From Conus ventricosus (Eukaryota > Mollusca > Gastropoda > Neogastropoda > Conidae), in assembly GCA_018398815.1 (NCBI GenBank), contig CM031596.1, positions 60,146,520-60,210,519 on the forward strand: 64,000 nucleotides of DNA, written 5' to 3'. Of this stretch, positions 57,126 to 64,000 are shown in pieces. The notes under the pieces are model-generated. The model was not told where the DNA came from, did not search any database, and saw only the letters and a program-made list of their open reading frames with translations. The position numbers and the translations under genes were made by a program. The first letter of the stretch is position 1. Each line of letters opens with the position of its first letter.

Positions 57126-58289
57126 CAGACCTGTTTACTCTTACGATTTTGCCGTAATTTTTACGGGAAAAACTCGAAATTACGGGAATTACGGCCAAAA
57201 AAAAATATTACGGGGAAAAAAAAAAAAAATCTTAAACGCAAAGTTTCTTTTGCTACGATTCCGGTCAAAAGGCAAACAGCATTGAAGCGTTTCCCAGCGT
57301 GCCTTGCGTCTTATCCTTTGCAAAGATGGCGACGAAGCGAACACGCGCGCCCACGGCTGGTTCATCCAAATGTTCAAAAGTTGTAAAAGTTCGGCAACAG
57401 TTCCGTGAATCATACCTGAAGACGCCTGGAATACAGAGATCGTCACTTGGCGAAGAGTATGCCTTCTGTGGTTACTGTTCATCGGATTTTTCTATCGCGC
57501 ATTCAGGCCAGTTTGACATAGAGTTACACTGCAAAACGAAAAAAACACCTGAAGTACGTTGAAACGAAGAAAGATGCCGAGTCTTCACAGAAACTGACAT
57601 CGTTTTTCACGACTGAAAAGAAGAATACCAAAAAGGAGTTCGATGATTTGTCTGTCATAAGAGCAGAAGCAATGGTAACGGAAACCTTGGTGAAAATGAG
57701 CGTGCCATTGTCTGTGTCTGATGTTATCTCAAAGACTTTCAAAAACGCCTTTCCCGATTCTGCCATTGCCAAGAACTACAGTGTGTTTGCATCCAAAAGA
57801 GAAAAAAAATACAAAGACACTCCCATTTCCAATTGTGGTGTTTCCAACTTCAAGAAGCATGAACTTGACTTCAGAGTGCCTGCTTGCTGAACAACATATA
57901 GTGACTTGCAACATTAGTATACTTATAAACAGTATTCAAGAGTGGCTTCTTCATCATAAAGTGATTTGTGTGTATGAAATACAAGGATACTCCCACTCCC
58001 AGTTGTGGTGTTTACAAGTTCAAGCATGAAAGACTTGAGAGTGCCTGGTAGCTTAACAATTTGAAGGTAAGTTAAGTGTTATTAAAAATTAAATACTATA
58101 GGCCTAATTGTATAGGCCTAATTAACCAAAGTCTTGTTATTATGGTATAAATGCTTTACATTTGATATACATGTGTAAGTGCAAAAAGTCGCTAAATATT
58201 GCGATTATGAAAATTACAGTTTTTTTTCTGAAATTACAGGTTTTTTTATGAGACATTACAGGTACACGAAATTGGGGTAAACAGGTCTG
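57126..58289 (+). mobile_element. hAT-like TIR element, CAGACCTG family, 1.16 kb
   Basis: Termini CAGACCTGTTTACTC and, at the right end reverse-complemented, CAGACCTGTTTACCCC. GATTGAG flanks both sides (57119-57125 and 58290-58296), a 7-bp target duplication like that at 21316. It contains two pieces of a transposase amino-terminal region. It lies in an intron of eIF4E. Confidence 0.8.
57326..57890 (+). pseudogene. BED-finger amino part of a hAT-like transposase, one frameshift
   Basis: From the ATG at 57326 (MATKRTRAPTAGS) the frame reads FRESYLKTPGIQ, AFCGYCSSDFSIAHSGQFDI and ELHCKTKK: a BED-type finger with CxxC and a closing His. A frameshift in an A run (about 57540) leads into KLTSFFTTEKKN, VIRAEAMVTETLVKMSVPLS and FPDSAIAKNY. 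These are the usual motifs after the finger in this widespread transposase group. The rest of the protein is missing. Confidence 0.65.
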
Positions 58290-58589
58290 GATTGAGAATC
58301 AGTACTTTGTTGTAACTCTGCCCATTAGATCATGGATGATAGGCTTGAATCATGTGAACCCTGACCAGTTACTTTCATAACCAAAGCGGTTTTAGTTATA
58401 ACTGGTCAGGGTTATATGAACGCTTTAAAGTCCTCAGAATTCTATTAGTTTTGAAAACTGCTTTTACAGGGACTAAAAAAAAGGGCCTTGAAATTTGGAG
58501 TTTAGTGCTTGAAAATAAAATCAGAGTACTGGAAAGTGCTTGAAAATGAAGATTTTGATGGAACATTTTAGTGAGGAAAACGCTTTCTC

Positions 58590-58880
58590 TCTCCCTCCAT
58601 CCCCTCCCCCCCCCCTCTCTCTCTCTCTCACTTTCTCTTTGAAAATGAAGATTTTGATTGAATGTTTTTGAATGTTTTAGTGAGAGAAATCTCACTCTCT
58701 CTTTTTCACCCTCTTTCACTCTCTCTCTCTCTCTCTCTCTGTCTCTGTCTCTCTCGCCCCCTCGCTCCCTGCCTTTTCCCTGAGATCTTTTGTATCTGCC
58801 GAAAAGAGAAAATCTCACTCTTTCTCTCCCCCTCTCTCTCTCTGTCTCACTCTCTCTCTCTCTTGCCCCCTCCCTCCCTC
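58590..58880. repeat. (CT)n-rich low-complexity region with internal duplication
   Basis: CT and TCTC runs; the blocks CCCTGAGATCTTTTGTATCTG and AAAATCTCACTC occur twice (58775-58820 and 58885-58915). Glu/Arg-rich and Ser/Leu-rich ORFs are artefacts. Confidence 0.85.
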
Positions 58881-59100
58881 CCTTTTCCCTGAGATCTTTT
58901 GTATCTGCTGAAAATGTCATTAATTCTGTTCTCTGTTATATTTGTAATTTACTTGCATATGTTCAAGTGTCTTTTTAAGTGTCTCTGACAGTGCACTTCA
59001 GTTTCGTAATCCTTCAGAAACAAAATGAGGACATTTTAAAGTGAGATTTGGTAAGTATTGTTTGAACTCACCAAGCTCACTTCTTATTTGTTTGTTTCAG

Positions 59101-59163
59101 ATTGTATAATCATATACAGAAAGCCAGCAAACTGCCTAAGGTTGTGACTATTCTGTCTTCAAG
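59101..59163 (+). CDS. EIF4E: eIF4E exon, one-base frameshift
   Basis: The acceptor is TTTGTTTCAG. With the two bases of the previous exon it reads G-LYNHIQKASKLPK. One G is missing from the expected GGG after AAG; with it the frame would end GCDYSVFK and join the next exon in phase 0, as in other eIF4Es (human GCDYSLFK). Without it the frame reads VVTILSS. The donor is GTAACA. The otherwise perfect match suggests a consensus error in a G run; a pseudogene is less likely given intact neighbours. Confidence 0.85.
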
Positions 59164-59607
59164 GTAACATGCGCCATTTTAACTTGTCATTGATTGTACA
59201 TTGACATTAACTATTAGTTTCATAGTGTGTTTGATCTGGTAGCTGCTCTCATTCATACAAGGTAATGCAAAAAAAGAGCTGAAAGAGAGTATGTTTCTTT
59301 AAAATGTATTTTCTTTTCTTTGGTTATTAGATGTTCATCAAACTTTGGTATAATGCTTTAAATAATCATAGAATGTTTTTTTTCTTCTAAAATGTAACTG
59401 TGATTATTGTGCAACAAACAATAAATAAGTTGAAGTGGTACTTGGTTTTCATTGCAAGAAGGGTGGGAATCATGTCTATCCTCCATTATCTTCCTTTCTA
59501 CTGTCACCGAGTTCCTTGGAAATGATGTATGCCATTTTTTTTTTTTTTAAACTGTTGTGGCTGTTTGGTTGACGTGGAACTAAATACCTGTGTATCACTA
59601 TGAAGTA

Positions 59608-61146
59608 TACTGACTTCCATAAAAAACGCGAAAAATTGAAAGGCTATTTTTCGGGTGAAAAGGGGTGAATATACAATATTGAACCATTGTGGCAAGTTGT
59701 TTGGGTCCAAGACTCACGTGCAGTGAAAAATTGTGTGAGCAACACATCATTCCCGGCATTGGAGGGTCAACAAAATGGCAAACTGGTTGCTGCATGTGAG
59801 GCACATGCACACCATGCAGAGCAAAGTTAACCAGCGACAAGTACGCAGGCATGCAGCCTTTATAAAGCCGCGCTACAAGGTTCAGATAACGACTTGCTGT
59901 CTGAGCGCTACAGAGATGCCAAGACTACGAGCAGAGGAACGCAATCGTGCCCTAGGCCATCTGGAGGCTGGTGTGCGTGCCAGGCAGGTCGCCAACATCT
60001 TTAACGTCCACATCTCAACCATCTATCGTCTGCAGCACCGCATGCGAGTCACTGGTACCACTGATGATCGTCCCAGCCAGGCCGTCCTCGGGTCACCACA
60101 CCAAGAGAGGATCGCCATTTTGTTCGAACCCATCTGCGGGACAGGCGGCAAACAGCCGCTAACACTGCTCGACAGGTGCCTGGGAATCTCCAGCAATGAA
60201 TCAGCCTCAACACTGTGCGGCGGCGTCTTCAGGAGAACGGGCTGGCATGTAGGCGTCCTCACAGAGGTCCGGTACTGACATCAAGACACCGGCAGGACAG
60301 GCTGCAGTGGGCACAAGCCCGAATCAGCTGGCGCTGGCAGCAGTGGGGACGCATACTGTTCTCAGATGAGAGCCGTTTTTGTATTGACATGGCTGACGGT
60401 CGTGTCAGAATATGGCGTCGACCTGGTGAACGCTATGCTGATTCCTGTGTCTGTGGTAGAGCGGAACCCTGGGGAGGCCCGAACGTTATGATATGGGGTG
60501 CATTTGGCATTAACCACGCCATAGGACCAGTCATCTTTCAGAACATTGGTCCTGGTCGCGGACAGGGTGTCAATGCACAGCGCTACATCCACCAGGTGCT
60601 CGGACCCATGTCGTTCCTTTTTTTGCGTAACACCCAAACTGGACATTCCAACAGGACAATGCAAGACCACACACAGCCAGGGCCACCAGCAATTTCTTCA
60701 GCATAACAACGTCAATGTGCTGCCCTGGCCAGCCCTCAGTCCCGATTTAAACCCAATAGAACATTTTTGGGATGAACTTGGCAGACGGTTGGACCTCCTG
60801 CGTCCACGACCAGCAACAGCGGCTCAACTTCACCAGGCCATCGTCCATGTGTGGGCTGGTGTGCCAAGGGGATGCATCAACCACCTGGTCCACTCAATGA
60901 GCCGCAGGTGTCAAGCAGTTGTCCATGCAAATGGTGGCCACACACGGTATTAGGACTTCAAGCTGGTTTGTCACGTGACCTTGGATTTTCCACACAAGAC
61001 ATATTGCTGATGACATTTTCACACATTACAGGTGTAATGAATCAAATCACGTTGAATTCTCGCTTCCACTCTGTACAATTGTGACCAATAAAATTCGCCC
61101 TAACCTTCAGCTTGTTTTGCTTTCGCGTTTTTTATGGAAGTCAGTA
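59608..61146 (+). mobile_element. Tc1-like (DD34E) DNA transposon
   Basis: The ends TACTGACTTCCATAAAAAAC and their exact reverse complement at 61119-61146 form a TIR of at least 25 bp, with TA on both sides (59606-59607, 61147-61148), the Tc1/mariner target. It is 1.54 kb with one transposase gene. It sits in the eIF4E intron and its right end touches the duplicated eIF4E exon unit. Confidence 0.9.
59913..60953 (+). pseudogene. Tc1-type transposase with frameshifts
   Basis: It starts MPRLRAEERNRALGHLEAGV, a helix-turn-helix of the paired type (ARQVANIFNVHISTIYRL), and shifts frame near 60150-60215. It continues GPVLTSRHRQDRLQWAQ, then LFSDESRFC (first Asp, 60365) and NVMIWGAFGINHAIGP. After another shift come FQQDNARPHTARATS (second Asp, 60655) and SPDLNPIEHFWDELGRRL (Glu, 60759). 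There are 34 residues between the last Asp and Glu if one missing base is allowed, hence DD34E. It ends ANGGHTRY. All three catalytic residues are preserved but at least three frame breaks remain. Confidence 0.85.
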
Positions 61147-61150
61147 TATG

Positions 61151-61296
61151 ATAGATTTGCAGTGACATAAAATAAGAACGAGTAGCTTTTGTATATTTTC
61201 CAGGATGGCATTGAACCATGTGGGAAGATGCGCTGAACAAGAGAGGTGGAGGCTTGTTGGTTGATATGAACAAGAATGGCTGTGTATCGGGCATGA
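61151..61296 (+). pseudogene. EIF4E: Decayed tandem duplicate of the eIF4E cap-binding exon
   Basis: From 61204, after an acceptor-like TTTTCCAG, the sequence reads DGIEP, then, one base out of frame, MWEDALNKRGGGLLVDMNKN. It parallels the true exon at 61349 (DGIEPMWEDEQNKKGGRWLV). The intron just before is duplicated too (GCAGTGACATAAAATAAGAA against GCAGTGATAGAAAATAAGAA). One base is lost at CCATG, the Trp of GGRW is changed to Leu, and the donor GTAAGT has no counterpart, so it is very unlikely to be used. Confidence 0.8.
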
Positions 61297-61348
61297 CAAA
61301 TGTGCAGTGATAGAAAATAAGAATGAGTTGCATGTGTGTATTTTGCAG

Positions 61349-61462
61349 GATGGGATTGAACCGATGTGGGAAGATGAGCAGAACAAGAAAGGTGGTCGCT
61401 GGTTGGTTAATATGAATAAGAGCCAGAGACATAATGACCTGGACAATGTCTGGCAGGAGATT
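61349..61462 (+). CDS. EIF4E: eIF4E exon with cap-stacking Trp-Glu
   Basis: The acceptor is TATTTTGCAG and the donor GTAAGT; 114 nt, phase 0 to 0. It reads DGIEPMWEDEQNKKGGRWLV, then NMNKSQRHNDLDNVWQEI. MWEDE holds the second cap-stacking Trp and the Glu that pairs with guanine (human W102, E103). GGRW and the WQEI Trp are structural residues of the fold. Intact and very close to other animal eIF4E class I proteins. The remaining exons (from the LLCLIGE segment on) must lie to the right of the window. Confidence 0.95.
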
Positions 61463-61740
61463 GTAAGTAGTATTTGGGTTTTAAACTGTTTGTGTGTGTA
61501 AAGGCATATTCTGATTGTGAACATCCTCAGGATGTATGTAGTGTGCAGGTGTATGTATGGTAAAATCTGGATGTGTGCTCTGTGCAGACACATGTATGTT
61601 CGAACAGTTTTTCCCATAACCTAAGGAGTTCTTAAGTTCAAGATGTGGGAGATCTGAACTTCTGGAGACCAATCTTAAATAAATGTTAGCGAACTGCCCA
61701 GAGAACGTGGACAAACGAGTCACAAGAGAAAACACAATGC

Positions 61741-61767
61741 GTTTCGACCTCTTAGGTCTTCTTCAGG
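61741..61767 (-). ncRNA. Hammerhead-like hairpin motif, probably from a Penelope-like or related retroelement
   Basis: The minus strand reads CTGAAGA, an extra A, a GACCT-AAG-AGGTC hairpin and then GAAAC. CUGANGA and GAAA around a short stem II are the core of hammerhead ribozymes, which occur in the pseudo-LTRs of Penelope-like elements. The extra A between CUGANGA and the stem departs from the canonical core, and I could not identify stems I and III with a cleavage site. Repeat-like context (61640-61800) suggests an element end. Confidence 0.35.
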
Positions 61768-61799
61768 TGAGACACAAACGAATAAAACAACGAAAATTC

Positions 61800-62660
61800 A
61801 CTTAGCTTTGATTGCTTCAGATCGCTTCCGAGTTCAGCGCAAGGAAGAGACTGGTTTGTGGGAGAGGAGTGGGGGTGGGGTGTCATTTACATTTCCTTGT
61901 TGCTATTCTTTCCCAGTTCCCAAAAAAATTAGTGGATAATCATTTACAGCAAGTTGGTCTGGTATAGTGTATTCATTATGGTTGTAGATCTGGTAACCAC
62001 AGTTTCTTGTGCTCATCCTTGGCTTTCAGGTTCTAATGCTCAAACCCTGCACCATCCCTCCCCTCCATCCCCCTTCTCCCAAGCTGGCACTGTGGGTATA
62101 TAAATGTGCTCTGGTTTGTGATGGTCTTGGCAAAATTCATAGTATGCAAGATGTGGGCTTGCATTGATGAGTATGTGTTTATCATAATGGGAGTCATTCG
62201 TACACATATTTTAGCAGGATAGAGGCACACCAGCACTTTTGAATTCAAGATTTCAGATTGTAAGTGAAACAGAATCTTGAATATATAGGACAAGTCGGTA
62301 GTTATGTATTCTGTTTTAATGTTTTCATGTTCAGTTCTCACTTTCGTGAAGCTGAATTAATTATAAACTTATAGAAACAGGAGTAAGTATAGTATTGATA
62401 TTGGTTGTTAGATTTACATATTATCTTGTTTGTGTTGGTTTTTACACAATGAAATGCCTGATACCTTTGGTGCTAAATCCAGTCCCCTGCACATGCACAG
62501 CATTTTTTGCTATCAGGATTAGTTGTACAGTCAGAAAAAAAAGTATTTTCCATTAATTTTGTGAAAAGAATGTCAATATCTTTCCTCTTATCTTTCCTCT
62601 ATGTGATCATCGTGAAAAAAATAGCATTTCTGCAGCTTTCTGATCATCTTCACCACATTA
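61800..62660. other. eIF4E intron, no feature recognised
   Basis: AT-rich sequence without exon or clear repeat. Confidence 0.5.
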
Positions 62661-62669
62661 ACTTGCTGT

Positions 62670-63150
62670 ACTCTTTACAGTCTGCCTCTCATCCAGGCCA
62701 TGGCACTAAAATAGCACTATCAAGAATGTCGGTGATCTGCTTATTGCCCTTGATGATGATCATATTTCTCTCCTTTCTCTGTTGAACCTGTCTGAAGCAT
62801 TTGATGGGATAGACCACACAAAGTTTCTTCCCATGTACATTTGCATTACTGAACTCTGCTCACCTGCACTCATTTTAATCTCTCTGATTGTACTTTTAAC
62901 TTGGCTTGGTTCCATAAATGGCCTTGCCTCCTTCTCTGCAGACTTGAGAGTTTGCGTTCCACAGGGATCTTTGACTTTGTCTCATTTTTTTTTGTTCTTT
63001 GTACTCAACCTATCTTTGACCTTGTCACACGACACACTGTCTGTCTCATAGTTTTATTGATGATCACCAACCTTTTTTTCCTGTCACTTGAGTGGTATTG
63101 CATCCACGATTCAGTGGTGCCTGTTCTGATCCAGTATATGCATGACACCA
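62670..63150 (+). pseudogene. LINE reverse transcriptase fragment (CR1/jockey-like)
   Basis: It reads LQSASHPGHGTKIALSRM, then after a shift LLNLSEAFDGIDHTKFL, where the first Asp of the polymerase motif (LDLSAAFDTIDH in the family) is kept. SINGLASFSADLRVCVPQGS is motif B (GVPQGS). After further shifts come FVLCTQPIFDLVTRH and SFIDDHQP, the FADD-type catalytic motif C. Many indels and stops; both ends of the LINE are missing. It lies in a downstream intron of eIF4E. Confidence 0.75.
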
Positions 63151-63420
63151 CCTAATAAGCCCCCAACTGATGACAATAATTGCTTTGTAAGGGGGCCTGT
63201 GTGAACTTTCTCTGAAGGTGTTACAGTGTCCGTTCAGTGACAGTCCCCATAAATTTGTTAGTACCAGTGACTCTAACAGAATCAAACCAAGGGCATGGAC
63301 TTGGGAGAGTTAATCAAAGCTGAGGTCTGCATGAGAGCAGGACATAAGGGTCACAGAATTTGAAACATTGGTTTTAATGCTATTCCATGAAGATCGTGAA
63401 GATGATGCTATAGACATGGC

Positions 63421-64000
63421 TGCCTACCGTCCCGGAGTATCCGTATTTGTCCCCCGAAATAATGAAATCATGCAGCCTGTCCTGGAATCCACTTTTTTAT
63501 TCTATGTCCCGCGAAAAAAAAATTCGGGGAGAAAAAACAACAACAAAAAAAACCCAAGTCGAGTTCGTCAGCTGATCACCGACTGACCGACTTCGGTCGT
63601 GGCCATCCTGACCAAATCCGTCGGAAAGACCCGAACATTGCCGAACTGACCAGTGCGCATGCGCATACACCGTCTTCCCGAGTTTTGAAAGCGAGAAAAA
63701 TGACGCGAAACACGGAAAGCGTAAAAATGCCGACGGCGATCTCGACTATGGGGCTTCTCTCAAGAAGAAGAAACGTCGGCAGACATTCCTGTCAAAATAT
63801 ACGGAAACCTGGCCGTTCATCAAGCGTGGCAAGATCGAGACTTACGCGTCTTGTGAAATTTGTGCGCGTGAGTTCTCCATCGGATCTGGAGGTAGGGATA
63901 AAATAACCCGTCATGTCGCCACTGAAAAGCACAAGAAGAACACAAAAATCCGTGAGAGCGAGAAATCTTGTAACATTAGCGGATTCTTCCAGCGCGCTCA
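63421..64000 (+). mobile_element. BED-finger DNA transposon, first exon, cut by the window end
   Basis: A probable left end near GCTGCCTACCGTCCCGGA is followed by a GC-rich leader (63560-63680) and an open frame from about 63750 to the edge. It reads KKKRRQTFLSKYTETWPF, ASCEICAREFSIGSGGRDKI and TRHVATEKHKKNT: a BED-type zinc finger (CxxC, then HxxxxxH) as in hAT-like transposases. The frame is still open at 64000. It is the best preserved finger of this type in the window. Confidence 0.65.

Noticed and set aside
58396..58920. Glu/Arg-rich protein of 174 codons
   Set aside because: Translation of a (CT)n tract; no domain.
61204..61300. A functional mutually exclusive exon of eIF4E
   Set aside because: It has a one-base frame loss, the conserved Trp is replaced and no donor follows.
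1..64000. CRISPR arrays, operons, prokaryotic promoters
   Set aside because: The direct repeats are minisatellites or transposons without unique equal-length spacers, and the genes are intron-split eukaryotic genes.

Overview
The window looks like a stretch of a lophotrochozoan, most likely molluscan, nuclear genome. It is AT-rich and built of introns, with GT-AG exons scattered over kilobases, very many (CA)n, (CT)n and poly-G/C tracts, tRNA-derived SINEs, and a dense load of DNA transposons and retroelements. There are no operons, CRISPR arrays, rRNA or free-standing tRNA genes. All calls were made by eye from the sequence; no search was run.

Layout. (1) About 3.7-26.3 kb, + strand: a nucleolin-like nuclear protein. 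Six basic or acidic tract exons (3732-14668) are all phase 1-1 and divisible by three. An RRM split over two exons (21087 and 24411) and further acidic pieces (25529, 26191) follow. Several exons carry a stop or frameshift, mostly at short homopolymers. Its introns hold a TIR element with a microsatellite (5815), a two-plus-two inverted repeat array (7303-9770), a poly-A retrocopy (10230), a 60-bp minisatellite split by a TIR element (14849-16140) and two members of a hAT-like family (17631, 21316). (2) About 27-38 kb: no recognisable gene; minisatellites, SINEs, a degraded GC-rich block, poly-C tracts, a THAP-like relic and a LINE 3' end. (3) 38778-48808: one TIR element opened by three independent insertions: a 1.47-kb hAT-like element, a 6.7-kb LTR retrotransposon of Gmr1-like organisation (integrase part before reverse transcriptase/RNase H, 1.5-kb near-identical LTRs, 5-bp target duplication) and a 0.69-kb TIR element with a BED-finger fragment. 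(4) 49-55 kb: a second, intact copy of that host TIR element (52620-53640), a SINE with an 11-bp target duplication, and a non-autonomous piggyBac element. (5) 55851-61462, + strand: exons of eIF4E, the mRNA cap-binding translation factor. Its introns hold two hAT-like elements and a Tc1-like (DD34E) transposon, and there is a decayed tandem duplicate of the exon carrying the cap-stacking Trp. (6) 61.6-64 kb: a hammerhead-like hairpin motif, a LINE reverse transcriptase fragment and the first exon of another BED-finger transposon that runs off the window.

Only eIF4E and the nucleolin-like gene look like host genes; both act in growth (rRNA biogenesis/nucleolus and cap-dependent translation) but nothing suggests they are linked functionally. 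Recurrent single-base homopolymer indels, including between the two LTRs, suggest residual consensus errors rather than two dead genes, but the sequence alone cannot settle this.
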